From Deroplatys truncata (taxonomy: Eukaryota > Arthropoda > Insecta > Mantodea > Mantidae): a stretch of 64,000 bases of DNA. Under the pieces are notes generated by a model. The model saw only the letters and a list, made by a program, of their open reading frames with translations. It had not been told where the DNA came from and made no database searches. Below, one piece after another: positions 11,258 to 23,107 of the stretch. Both the position numbers and the translations under genes were made by a program. The stretch is taken from assembly GCA_030765065.1 (NCBI GenBank), contig CM060975.1, positions 261,029,816 to 261,093,815 of the forward strand. The letters run 5' to 3'. Numbering within the stretch: the stretch's first letter is position 1; each line of letters starts with the position of its first letter.

Positions 11258-12037
11258 TGAGGCAGTATTTTTAACACTTAAATAATTTGTCTAATTATAT
11301 GTGTAATTTCAATAACAGCCCGCCTTAAAACAATATGTGTATGTAATAATTTGTAAAATGTATGTAACAGTCATTGCATATGCTTATTTATTGTATCCAT
11401 GTGTAATAATGTTATGTGAATATATTACGTAATTTAATAATGCAGGAGCTGTGAGAATAATAAGTTAAATGTTGCTAACAGTAAGGTAACAATGAGGTAA
11501 CCTTGAGGCAATAATAAGTAAGAAAGTTTAACAGTACTACTTGTGATTTTTGGAGTAAACATAATGTAATTTTAGTGACAGTTTATAAAATAGCCAATCA
11601 ACAACCAGAAAAAGCTTTAGTTAAATGAAGGTATTCTATTGGACTAGGATTAGCCAATCAGAAACTGAAATATAGCAAAATTTACAAATCTAGAAGTCAG
11701 TTGCCTGCAAACAGTATTACTAATCAGACGCGAGACATCCTCGAGAGATTTAATACGTATTTTCGTGTGAGACGAAAAATAAGTTTACGTGTTAAAAAGT
11801 GTAATAAATTAATAAAAAGAACCTCACAACTCTCTATATCAGTGAAGTATTATTTTAATCGTATCAAGCATTAATTGGAGTGAAGTAAAATTATAATCTG
11901 TGTAAGCCTACATTCTTGTCACATCACAACCCTGCTAAGAGAAGGGTGTCTCTAAAATAAATACTGACGCAGCCGAGCCAGACTTAAATATATAATATTT
12001 AAAGAAACAGTTTATATTACAAAGTTAATATTTTTAA
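11258..12037 (+). mobile_element. LTR-like repeat family A, copy 1
   Basis: The repeat starts tgaggcagtatttttaacac and is shared over about 800 bp with five other copies in the window. Inside are gccaatcaacaacc (CCAAT at 11594), an inverted ctattgg (11637), and gattagccaatcag (CCAAT at 11654). Next come a tctcacg-type and gtgagac-type region near 11765, a gtgaagtattattttaatcg block, and gacgcagccgag near 11966. The TG start, the compact CCAAT promoter region and the tRNA-primer-like sites just downstream fit a solo LTR of a retrotransposon. No gag or pol is attached. The exact 3' end and target-site duplication could not be fixed. Confidence 0.7.
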
Positions 12038-12275
12038 ACTTGGGGCAAAGGCTACCGGAAACCGGGTACCATACGTGCTGTTGCAAACAAACTTCAAGTT
12101 CGGCTCCCCAACAGTTGAAATATAATACAACTACTACAATACAAACTACTTCAAATTGACGCCCAAAAGCGTGGTGCAAATAACGTAAACTTATAATAAC
12201 CTTGGCTTACCATACATGAAACAACAACATATCTCAAAGTGACGCCCAACGTGGGGCAAACTACTACAATATAAA
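12038..12275 (+). promoter_or_regulatory. Leader with tandem primer-binding-site-like units
   Basis: After the LTR, the motif family cgtggggc / tgacgccc recurs. Instances are tggggcaaaggctaccgg (12040), tacgtg..tgcaaac (about 12073-12090), ttcggctccccaac (12099-12112), ttgacgcccaaaagcgtggt (12156) and tgacgcccaacgtggggcaa (12240). The last differs at one base from the classic retroviral primer site for tRNA-Lys1,2 (tggcgcccaacgtggggc). Several such units in a row are unusual, since one is normally expected directly after the LTR. Confidence 0.55.
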
Positions 12276-12279
12276 ACCA

Positions 12280-15170
12280 TCTATCTCACTATGCACTTTT
12301 ATTTACCGCTTTTGATGTTTTGAAACGAAGTTAGTAAGACTACGTTTCGCATATTTAATTCTACCACTAACAAAGTTGGCTCCTGTTTTTATTATTTAAT
12401 GTCTTGGACTTTTTAAAATTCAGTTCACTGTACACCAGAAGAGTATAGATGTCCTTTAAACCTACCATGAGTGAACTAAAAAGTTTATGAATCTCTTTGT
12501 TCTCCATTTCATAGACAAAAACGTTTAGCAACAGTGCGGGTTCCTTTGTAGGTAGGTGGGGAAATCACACTTGAAATCTAAATTGCGAAGAATAGGTATA
12601 AGGTGCGTTTTTTTCTGATGCCTCTGCGAAATTGTTGCTGAATTGCGGGAATGATATTATTTTGCTAGTATAGTTTAATTCTTTAATTCATTTCATATAT
12701 TTTTACCGAAGTATTAAATTATTAACGAAATCAACTAAAACCGAAATATACTTGTTAATGCTTAATGAAACAATAAAGGCAAATAAATGATTTAACTTAA
12801 ACATGAACTTGTTATACACATATGCACTTTATAACTTATTAAACTGAATAAGGCTCCAATAGCTATCCAATCATTCAGTGAGAACAGAGTAAAAGGAGTA
12901 TTTTTATTTAACGATTTAAGGAAATGAAGCAAATTATTTAATTTCGAGATAAAAAAATTGGCAACTAAACACGCTTATTTATTTAGATATTAAAACGATA
13001 CGCAATGTTAGTACCGATGTTAATACCTGAATTGTGGTCATGTGATCAGCGAGTGGTTGATATATACATATGTGAGAAGCTTGTATGTGGTGGATGTAAC
13101 GTTTTTGATTTGTTTTACTGCCCAGAGTAGTGAATATTACTTTCCCAATTTCCTTAAAAGTGAATTGGAAAGAAAATTCACAAGACTAAATTACGTAACG
13201 ATTAATTGTCTTTAACCGACAGCTTATTAAACATTATTAACATGTTCGGATTTAACAGCAATTACACATTGATCGAACTATATATTACCTGCTTTTCTTT
13301 ACTCAATTTCCTTTTGGGATGAAGGAAACATTAAGAAAATAAAATCTTCATTGGGCATAAGAAACCTTAACGAATTAAGGAATTACAATGTGTCGTCTTC
13401 CTCGCATCAAATGCACTATTTCCTTCGAGTAGTTAATTCTTTACAAGTTGTTATCCACCAACTGTAATGACCCAACTCTTTTAAGTTCCATTTTAGATAA
13501 TCGATAATCGATAATCGAGACGTCCTGGTATATATACAATTTTTAATTACTGACAACCAAACATATGATAGGAGAAATCTTACCAGTCCGAACTTACTGG
13601 ACGCTCGATATTGCGTTACGTGGTTACGAGGCGTGTCCTAACCCAGGAGGGTTGTTCTTTCTCGCGTGTCCTATGAAAGACACTCTGCTCTTCTTTTGAG
13701 ATCGGGCTCGAGGGAGGAGAGGTGACGTCATACACCAACATATTGCCTCCAACGTCAGATGTAACTCGAACCAGTGACCTCCCTTATCAATCGTAGGAAT
13801 TGGTGTTCATGAATGTAATGCGGTTGGCTCTCGGTTTGAGTGCTGGAACATAATTCCTGTAGACGAGACGGGAAAATGGCACATTAGCTATTCAGCCGCT
13901 ATTGAGGCGTAACTTCAGCATAAATTACAATTCGTACTAAACAAATATGCGCTTTAGGAAGAGATAAATATTAAAAAATGAGCTTAGTTGCTCTTCTATC
14001 ATATACACAAATAAGTCCTGTCGTTACTTATTGGAAGTATAATGTGTCCATAACCTGGTTAACTTATTTTTTCTGCTAAAATAAGGGTCCAGAGTCTAAT
14101 TTTTTCATCGGCTTTGCACATATAATTGCCAAATATTGTTATATACTGTGGTGAGGCCAAAAGGTTTGCAGCTAGATATAAACTTTTAGTTACCCCAGCC
14201 TTTCAGACTCAACACTCTACCAAAAGTGACGCTCACCACACAACACAAAGAAGTAACGCTCACTTCCCCCACTCTCCAACGCTAGCTAGGATCACCAGCT
14301 AGAAGGTGGTGAGTGGCCACGTCAGACGAAACTTCAAAACCCCAGCCGAAAGAATTACCCCAACAATGCTGTCGCAAACGACGCAATAATGTGTCTGGCG
14401 TGATAATACACACACATACACGCCACAATATGTCTATCTCTTCCGCATATAATAATGGACATTGTTAAGATTATTTATATAGAATAAATCATCCATTTAT
14501 TTTCTCGTTTAGTACAAACTTGCACTGTGGACTATTTGGCTTGCTTTATATTTTCAGCTTTGAGAAAACTGTTTCACAAAGTTAAAAGTATAGTGTTTCT
14601 GGCATGACTTATACCTCGCAGAATTTTGATAGAATAAACATTTATTAAGTCATAGCGATTCTTATTGCTATTATTCATGCAGTCTAAGACAAAATAAATG
14701 AGCAACAGCCAGAGGAGGAGTTCGATTCGGAAAACTTGGGAAGCATTCGCTGACGTTGCGTTCACGACTTAATATCTACCACCCTGCGTTCATTTCAAAG
14801 TTATGTTATAGTAGGAAGGCCTTTCTGTTAGTATTCATGGTGAAACGCATGTGCCTCGAAATTGGAACAACCTCGATTCGAATCTTTGGTGTATTTTTTA
14901 TTTAAATTTAAATTTGTTAAATATATGGCAATACCCCCTGTTTTCCATACATAAGATTTATTCATTTTAAGGCATTATGCATAAAACACACATTACTCCT
15001 TTCGTTTTTAAAATAAATTTCATATTAACATTTGTAAAGTGAAAAACTAAGCCAAATATTTAAGTGACTTAATATTGGACGTACAAACTCTGGCGCGCGC
15101 ACCTCATAGCATGGAATTCTGCATGATATGTTAACATTCATACTGACTTTGGCTACCGCGGAGCGCACAC
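12280..15170. other. No clear feature (2.9 kb), scattered tRNA-like scraps
   Basis: Mostly AT-rich with no coding signal. A reverse-oriented B-box-like aactcgaaccagtgacc lies near 13762. A plus-strand pair, gtgaaacgcatgtgcctcg and ctcgattcgaatctttgg (14839-14888), could be an old SINE head. Short direct repeats of tcgataa occur at 13499-13517, and aagtgacgctcac / aagtaacgctcac repeat at 14223 and 14252. Nothing else can be supported. Confidence 0.4.
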
Positions 15171-15174
15171 ATAA

Positions 15175-15905
15175 AGACGAAGCTACAGTAGATCTCTCCT
15201 TACTAGGAAACGTTGCTAGATAAACAGTAATCCTTTCAAGCATGTGTCTGCAATTAGAGGTAATTCTAATTTCCTGTGGTCGAACCGCACAGCCTTGTAT
15301 CGTTTGACTATAGTTGGAGACACTCGGCAACTAAGAAGCAGATTGTGTCGCCTCGCATTTGCAGAGCAAAATGCCAACCATAATTAGAATAGGATTATAT
15401 TCACAGACGAAATACCATTTTCATCTACAAATCAGGGGGAAGTAATTGTTCAGCGCCCTAGAGGAAAGCGTTACGACGCAAAATACGTAGCACAAATGGA
15501 TCTCCAAGGTCGCGTATGTGTGTCGTATTGGGGTTGAATGTCACGAGATGGTCTAGTTGTGTTGTGATAGCTTGATGGCACCTTAAATAACCATCAGTTT
15601 AAAGACATCCTCGAAAACATCCGGTTCTTTCTGGAAGGGATATAAATCCCGATGGAATGATGCAATTTCAACAGAAGAACCACCCTGTCCAACATGTGAG
15701 CAGGTTTAAAGCTGATTCTCGCAAAGGCAAGATTTCACAGTGATTGGTTGGCCTCCTTGCTCACAAGATTTGAATCCTACTGAAAATGTGTGTGCAGGGG
15801 TCAAAAAAGATTGGAGTTAAATTGGACTGCAAGACAATGTAAGACGAGAGGTTTTGTGAGATCAAATACAAGATTAGGGTATCTAAAAGAGCAAAAATTA
15901 GAAAG
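15175..15905 (+). pseudogene. Tc1/mariner-superfamily transposase remnant
   Basis: Fragments in more than one frame read in the order of a Tc1-like DDE transposase. RLAFAEQNAN (about 15350-15380) is the end of the DNA-binding part. IIFTDEIPFSSTNQGEV (15395-15445) carries the first catalytic Asp. The phrase RPRGKRYDAKYVAQMDLQGR follows. WPPCSQDLNPTENVC (about 15745-15795) carries the last catalytic Glu region. The middle Asp region is degraded to text near 15650. Stops are numerous. Such proteins cut and paste transposon DNA; this copy cannot. Terminal inverted repeats were not found. Confidence 0.75.
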
Positions 15906-16630
15906 AAGTAATAAAATAATATATCTATGTTCAAAAGTAAATTTTATATTTTATTCAACATAAAGAATTAGAATCGTATGGGCATACGAAAAGAATGGAA
16001 AATAAAATATTACCCAAAAGAATAATGGAGTTGAGGGGTAATGATGGTTTGGAAAATTGAGAAGATTTAAGGTCCAACAGGCAAGAATGGAGAAAAGTAA
16101 TAATATGTTAAAAACTGTAGTTTTGGGTGCCAGAAAAACGTTTTTACATTGTAAAACCAGAAATACATAAATGCAGGATTAAGTATCCTTTCGTGAAAAT
16201 TGGATAGTCATTTGATATCATCATGCCCTGTGGAATGATATTAAATGACTATCAAATGAGAGCAGTAGTAGAAACAGAGGGTTTACACACCCGATATGAA
16301 GTTAATTTATATTTTTATTGCTTTTTCATTTAGGAATATAATATTTACTTATTGTATATCTTGAAAACGAAAAGCAGAATGTTTCAGTTGTTATGTGTGA
16401 GCATAAATGCCTCGAAATAAAAATATTAGTAATTGGGACATATATTCCAATATGCACAATAAGCGTGCGTTGCACATGACTTTGCACAAAAAATAATAAT
16501 AAAATATGCTCGGTAACGAAGCTCGGTAGGGCGCATTACTACATACCTGCTTATTAGGATTAGGACTCAACGCGGTGGGGGACTTAGCACGTTGACCTAC
16601 ATAGATCGTTTGTACCTATGCCCCGGTCGG
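15906..16630. other. AT-rich DNA with one strong hairpin
   Basis: No coding or family signal apart from the hairpin at 16203-16253, listed separately. Confidence 0.4.
16203..16253. repeat. Near-perfect stem-loop
   Basis: The arm gatagtcatttgatatcat (16203-16221) pairs with atgatattaaatgactatc (16235-16253) with one mismatch over 19 bp and a 13-base loop. No T tract or ORF context suggests a terminator. It may be a relic of a palindromic transposon end. Confidence 0.6.
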
Positions 16631-16634
16631 GCGC

Positions 16635-17145
16635 CTTGGGTGGGAGGGATGAGGTGAGAGGAGACAGAGGGCGGCCGAACCAGGAACACGACGGGTAGAG
16701 TGCAGGGTTCCTACCGTTTACAGATTTAAAGTCCCCAGATGGGCACTGATGCAGCCGGCTCTCCTCCCCCTGTGTGCTTATACATCCCTTATGCATCTCT
16801 TGAGAGGCCCGGATCCCAGAGACCGCCCCATTCCGGGGACAACGGTTTCTACAGAGCATCCTTTTCCCCTACCATCCACATGCCGAGACCTCTCGCCGAC
16901 ACGTATAGCCCTGAAAAGAGACGAAGCGGATGAAGGATGCAGTGAAATGAGAATGGAGGTGATTTGGAGGGACAAGAAATGCGGGGGACATGTTGATCCT
17001 TCCCAGCATACGTCTAGTGACCCGAGAAACCCCCCCCCAAAAAAAAACCATAGCTCAGGAAGGTTGACCATTGGAATCGATCCTTCTACCTCCCGAATGC
17101 GGACCACAGACGTTACTGCTTAAGCCATCCCACTAGGTACATACC
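16635..17145 (-). repeat. SINE family D, copy 2, with tRNA-like head
   Basis: The minus strand begins with a tRNA-like region: A-box-like gggatggcttaagcagtaa (complement of 17113-17131) and B-box-like ggatcgattccaa (complement of 17071-17083). The body ends with the ggtgggagggatgaggtgag block (16639), parallel to 9340 and 40850 in the other copies. A C9A9-type low-complexity run lies at 17031-17047. The many overlapping ORFs here (16584-17123) are by-products of higher GC content. Confidence 0.65.
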
Positions 17146-17149
17146 TACT

Positions 17150-17629
17150 TATAACCGCTGGGCTGTCCGCACATATTCAGCAGCTGGCACCCTAAATGAA
17201 AGGTTACAATAGAACAAAGCTTAAGGAATGCGTCCCGAGACACCATTGTGAACCGGCCGCGGAAACGATTTGGGCTTCGACAAATTTTCGCTTCGAGAGT
17301 GCTTTTTTTCACTTTTTCTTTTTTTTCTTCTTTCTTTCTTTCTTTTTGTCTTAGGGTATACATAACAGTTACGGCGGTTATTATAATTTTATTGTTACCA
17401 TGGGAAAAAGTATACAGGTTGATCCATCTCGTTTGACAGGTAAAATAAAACCTCACGTATTACAATATTATCACTTCCTCCATCATTGTATTTTACTTTA
17501 TCTATTCTTAAAATTATTTATGAGGGGCTTGTTTGCACCTCTTATTATTATCATAAATATTTTCCGATAATTTCAATATACATTTTGGTGAAGCTACATA
17601 CAAACATTACGTAGTACATAGACGTAGCA
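17150..17629. other. No recognisable feature; pyrimidine tract
   Basis: A T/C-rich tract runs at about 17304-17346 (ctttttcttttttttcttct-like). It forces long open stretches on both strands that I do not regard as genes. Confidence 0.4.
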
Positions 17630-18245
17630 CAGTAATAGTCAGATGTTTAAAAGAAAGCTCCCTATGTCTATGCTGAACGTACTTGCAATACTATTTTAAC
17701 TGGCTGAGAAACAAAAGAACGGATATAATATTTCAGAAGTGTGTAATTTGAAATACTGGAAAACTGCGAACAAAACAGGAAATATTTGTAAACGACTAAA
17801 GATAAAAACAAAATTTAACAAAATTTTAAAGCTTTAACAGTTAAACTCAATAGGAATGAAGAGGTTCTCGTAAGATATTCACGGCATAATTAAAGTGTGC
17901 ATCTTATTCCTCATATTAAAATATAAAACACATGGTATTTAATAAAAAATGTTAGAGCCAATTTTGAGAATTGAGAATTTTTTCCGGGTATAGGTTAGTT
18001 TGGGAGAGATGAGATTTTCCTTAAAATCTTTGTGTGTTGCATCCTTGGAATGTACTGAACTTCAGTACTAAGATTGATATTTATCAGGAATTTCGTTTTC
18101 TAATTACGTTTTTCACTTATACACACATACGCATAGAAGAATTTTTTTTTTTAGATTCAGGGAACCTTAAAACCTGCGTTTCCAGTGAAATATCGATGTC
18201 GACTTTCTGGGTGGAATAATAAATTCCTTCTATCTAGTATAGGTA
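17630..18245 (-). repeat. Family C, copy (nearly full, diverged)
   Basis: It contains aatagtcagatgtttaaaag near 17635 (3' region), aatgttagagccaattttgag, the ttgcatccttggaatgtact phrase, a short tatacacacatacgc run at the microsatellite position (18119), ccagtgaaatatcgatgtcg, and ggtggaataataaattcctt at the 5' end. The order matches the other minus-strand copies. Confidence 0.7.
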
Positions 18246-18839
18246 TTTGGCATAACATTTTTGGGGTGGTGAAGTGGAATTAAAGGATCTCAATGTGTAT
18301 TTCCGGTATAGGATTTTTGGGTAATACAAACACTTCCTCTGTTTTCAATAGGTAAGTAGCACAAAAAGCGGAAAAAAATCCCTGGAGAAGTCTTGAGTTA
18401 CGTATCGTGATTGATAAGAAACAAAAGAAGTTACTTAGCAATAACTAGTAATAAACAAAATGCCATTTACATCTCAACAACGACCTAACTGTTTATGCTG
18501 CTTTGCTAATTTTTTCCCTACGTCTGCAGCATATTTATTTTATTTTTAACATTATGGTGCACTGTCTCATTGTGCAAAACACACCCATGAATATTTGAAT
18601 GCTACATTTGGCAACAATGGTCCCTGAGGAGGATCTATTTTATGGCTTCTAAATTCTCCAGTTCTTAACTAGCCGAAGTCTTTCTCTGGGATTTAGTGAA
18701 CGTGGTGTATGCCCAATGGTCCCATTGTATAGTGTATGATCTGAGAGAAACCATTTTAAAAACCCCAGGCCGGTTTATATATGAAATGCTATGAGGAATT
18801 TGACTTGGGCAAGACTCCGTCAAGTATGTAATGCGGGTA
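18246..18839. other. No recognisable feature
   Basis: AT-rich, with no repeat family or ORF that I can support. Confidence 0.35.
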
Positions 18840-19329
18840 TGCTGTGATCTAATCTGAAAATTGAAAAAAAGAACTCTGATGTGTTACATTCACGTTACTT
18901 TCTCTGCTCAGTATCCCATATTTCTGTCTCTTATCTAAACTGATTTTGTAAATGTTTCGTGATAGGTGGCTTTGAAAATCCAGTCTTTGTATGATAGGAC
19001 GAGAACAAGAATCTGAGACAATTTAAAAATGTATGATTAAATGTTGGAACATTACAAAACACTGGGAAATGGTTAGTACCACAAAACATATTTTATTCGG
19101 TGTAAACTATGTTTCTAACAATATTTACGTTTTTGTGGAATAAAAGTTTGTCTATCTCCTTGGGTTTATTTGTTTAGCATTAAATTTGAACACTTTTGTA
19201 TCAGTTTTAGGACTTCAGGATTTTTAATCTCAGGCTTTATTAGTGTGCAAATATCTTGAGCACATGGTGTTTTAATCCACATTATTAGGGCCATTTTTGA
19301 GAAAATTAAAAGGAATAATAATAATAATA

Positions 19330-19362
<33 letters not shown>
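18840..19362 (-). repeat. Family C, copy ending in an AAT/ATT microsatellite
   Basis: It starts with gatgtgttacattcacgtta, the reverse complement of the family 3' end. It includes gtggctttgaaaatccag, and ends with gttttaatccacattattag and the gccatttttgagaaaattaa phrase. The microsatellite and 5' half are replaced by the AAT/ATT run at 19314-19362. Confidence 0.7.
19314..19362. repeat. (AAT)n(ATT)n palindromic microsatellite
   Basis: About five AAT units are followed by about ten ATT units, so the tract is partly self-complementary. It sits at the edge of a family C copy. Confidence 0.9.
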
Positions 19363-19363
<1 letters not shown>

Positions 19364-22300
19364 TTTTGTAGGGTACCTTTAGGTTGTGAAACCGAGCGTT
19401 GATCGCCACTTTAGAAGTCGTACATTTTGCTTGAATATCTGCTGTTGATTCTGATGCCGGCTGCTACAGTGGTTTTCTATAAGATCTTTCTCTCAGTATA
19501 TATGTGGGTGTAGTGAGAGGATAACACCAGCTTAAATTGAAGTTCAATGTGATCTAATACTTTCACAAGCGCGCCACTGAGGGCTTAAATTTACACGGGC
19601 GTAATCACCAACTTAAGTGACTAATTCTTAAGAAAGAGTGTTGCGAATGTATACACGAATTTGTGCACGAACGAATGTGTGTCGGATTAAAAATACACGC
19701 CCTTACATTAACTCAAGCTCCGCATACATACCACTCCCCTACCAACATCCCTACATAAGCGCTACAATCTCAAAACTTCTACATATGCATATGTGATGAT
19801 GTTACTAGGCGGTACCTCCCCGAGTCTCAGAATTTCATTGCCTTTCTCTTTTTCAAAATTTCTGCTTACGCGCCTGTTCAGACGTACTGAACTTATAATC
19901 TTACTGAATTCCAAGAATCTTTAAAGCTAATGCTTTTGCTCCTCACGCTGTTACTAATGACTTTGCTTAAGATGACTCGCTAATTACCTTTTTCTTCGGA
20001 CAAATCCTTCAACTCAAGCTTATTATATTATAAATTGGTTTAATATACGGAAATTAATTATTTCAATTGCTTCTTTGTGTTACCATCATTTTTTACTTAA
20101 TTATTTATATCCTCCGGTATAAGTAGATTTTATTATGCTAAAATTTAATTTAAAGCTATCTTCAATAACTTTATAACGGGTTATTTATACAGAAATTATT
20201 TATAGAAGAAATCTCTTTAAAGGAAAAATGAAGAAAACTATTTAGCGTATATTTGGAAAGGAATAAACCACATGACCATAGCACACAGAAGCCGCCATTT
20301 TTAACAGAAGTACGAATTTGTAGAGCAAAACTTGCCTGAAAATGGGCTAAAGTTTACTTCTCTACTCAAAGTGTGCAGATAATAATTATGCCAAATTCAC
20401 AGTTTTGTACAGTTTTTGACAGTATATATTTTAAATATAAGCATCACCACTAAAATTATAAAACAAATATGAAATTAAGGATGAAACACCAATTTATAAG
20501 ACTAAAAATATCCAAAAATGTCATTTCTTGGCAACATTCTTCATTTAACTGCCAGAAAAAAGCATTTCTGCTAATGTCCTATGACATATACGTTACAAAG
20601 TTTGGGGGGAAGAGAGGAAGGGAGAATGGAAGAGAGACAGATGCAACGTGATGGAGGAAGCAGGATCTCCTAGTTTACCCAAAGTGAGGGAGGAGCTGTG
20701 GGTTCTACTAGTATTTTAAGAGTGTTTTAAAGTTCCAGTGAACCATTTTTCTTGCGGGGATGGATGCCATAATTATGTGTTCTCCTGTGAAGATAAGATG
20801 GCTAAAACTGCAGAATGATTTTCAAGAACAGTTCTATTTAGTATTACAGGTTATAATTTATCTCATTTACAGAGTTTATTATTTCTCTTGTGGTTATGGA
20901 GTTATTCTTTTACGCCTGCAATGTTTCTTTTTTTATAAAAATACTTTTCCATATGCTTCTCTGTGACACAAAAAGCCTTTTTTATGTTATGATGACGATG
21001 GTTTCTATTATCCCCCACACTAATGAGGGGGAAAGCATATTCCATTCCACAGCCTTTTTACCGCGTAATCTTTAATCTCGCCAGCATGCGGTCTAATTTT
21101 ACTAAAATGCAGAATGAAGAGTACAGAAGACATAAATGAATGTAAAGATAATGGCCCAAACCTGAGTTGAAAAAGAGGAGGACTTTACCGCACTGTCGGC
21201 TTCTTTCTAATCAAGAAAAATGGAATTCCCAAATTATGCAAAGCTGACAGACATTTTATGTGCAAACTAGTGGAGTACTTGAAACACAGAGTGATGTTCA
21301 GTTGAGTAACTTTCATAATGGAGTCAGTATACACTGTTTTAGTAGCATAAGGACTGGGTTACATTAACAGATATTCTGTTTTAAGTTAGGTTTGTTCTTT
21401 CATAATTATACGGTTTTAATGATTTTATAACAGGAAGTTACCGGGCAGAGCGTGTGTATGAAAGTTTGGCATGAACAATTTTATATCTACATGTTACAGG
21501 GACCAGATTTCATTCCAACGTATGCACAATAATACCATCACATGCCACAAAGGCAAACAAACTATGGAATTGGTTCCAAACTGATCAAGAAGTCAATATT
21601 TGGGAATTCACCATTTTATTATGTTCATAGTTTCTAGTTTCATATATTGCTTACAGCATTCAAATGTCTACGATATTAAATTTATGAAGTAACTTAGAAA
21701 TTCAAAAAGCTGCTACGCGTATTTTTCTTAATACATACTCCAGTTTTCTCCAATACTTCTTTCAACATATTGAAATATTCAAATTGCTCTACGTGCTCCT
21801 CAGCATTAGTAGAGAATTGCTAAACAAAGAAACTGACGAGCCCTTATTTTTACATGATGTATACTGATTACGCATTTAAATATGTCATATCAAAAAAAAT
21901 GAGGAAGACATGGCATTTACACTTAAAATTTTTAAAAACAATCTAAAAATTCACAAAAACCCAAATCAGTTATTTTATAATGATTTAGTGCTACAGAAAT
22001 TAAATCTTGAGCTAGAAATATATAATCGTTCATTACAAGAAATATATTAAAGAAGTGCAAACTTAAAAGCTATAGGTTTAGTAAGTATTTAACTTGTCAG
22101 TAATAAGTTAACTTAGAGATGCCAAATTCGGTATTTTATTTTTAGAGAACATCCAATTACAACCAAAAATTTGAAGTTGATAGGTCGAGAATTGCGCATT
22201 TTAGTATTTTCACCAATGGATTGCCTTCCTCAGAAGTCAGGTCGGGTAATTCCATTGCGATGGTGTAAAAGAAGGCAAATCGTTTTAACGTGACAGTTAT

Positions 22301-22636
22301 TATGATATAGTTTAGACAAAAATGCCATAATCATGCTTAAAATTATACTGTGCACTTCATTGCTAAAATTGGATCTCAGTGTGGTAATGTTGGGAAAATA
22401 TTGTGAAACAAATATTAGTTTGTGTGTGTGTGTCCAATATAACACTTCAGCAATTGGATAGAATTAGCTACGCCTAAATATATAACTTTTTGAATTAAAG
22501 AAGCAACAAGTACAAGCGTGCGCTTTAAGGTAAGGCCACGGATCGTGCGTATGCCGAGTACCGAGGTCACTGCGGTACAGTGCTACGCATATAGCTGGTC
22601 TGCATAATATTGTGGCGTATTAATAATTTAGGGGGT
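19363..22636. other. No recognisable feature (3.3 kb)
   Basis: AT-rich DNA with short open stretches only. Two overlapping hydrophobic open stretches at 20760-21075 look like T-rich noise. A GT run occurs at 22420-22432. I find no transposon ends, tRNA boxes or protein motifs here. Confidence 0.4.
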
Positions 22637-22700
22637 TTCATTGTCATTACCAGACATATTGTTATTTTCATTGTCATTAGCAGACATATTGTTACTTTTG
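22637..22700. repeat. Two-copy 32-bp tandem repeat
   Basis: The unit ttcattgtcattaccagaca (first 20 bases) recurs at +32 with one change (tagcag) and is followed both times by tattgtta. On the minus strand it would encode NNNMS.NDNE twice within a 66-codon open stretch (22628-22828). I do not recognise that peptide and do not call it a gene. Confidence 0.7.
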
Positions 22701-23105
22701 ATGTTGACTGACGTCACTCCTGGCTGGGATCTTTTGCTAGCTACGAGTGGTGGGGATATAGTCTGTCTTCTGAGTATTCCGAGAGAAGCGGATCGCGCGT
22801 GCAAGCCGGTCTTTGGATCGGTGAACATCTCCCCTCACCTTTCATACTTAATAATATGAGAAACCCAAACGGTTGGGAAATAAAGCTAGGGACGTTTAAG
22901 TAGATTTGTGTTATGGATTTTGTACAGCGAAAGTCCATGCCTTCCTCGTAACCTCCACACCACGTTTCGCTCCTTCGCAGCCAAGTAGGTATACGTGTCC
23001 TCAATGTACGTGCTGGGTACTAAAAATTAATTTAACTTTTCATCTGAACCTTAGGCCTCTACCAGCATGTAACAATATTTTGCGGTCATGTTGGAACATT
23101 GCTAT
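22701..23105. other. Higher-GC unrecognised patch
   Basis: Several overlapping open stretches on both strands, none with a recognisable motif. This could be a decayed element because it is GC-richer than its flanks. Confidence 0.3.
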
Positions 23106-23107
23106 TA

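Noticed and set aside
15025-15330. 101-codon minus-strand ORF
   Set aside because: Mostly antisense to the upstream part of a plus-strand transposase relic; it shows no domain of its own.
17295-17436. Overlapping ORFs on both strands at the pyrimidine tract
   Set aside because: They arise from low-complexity T/C sequence.
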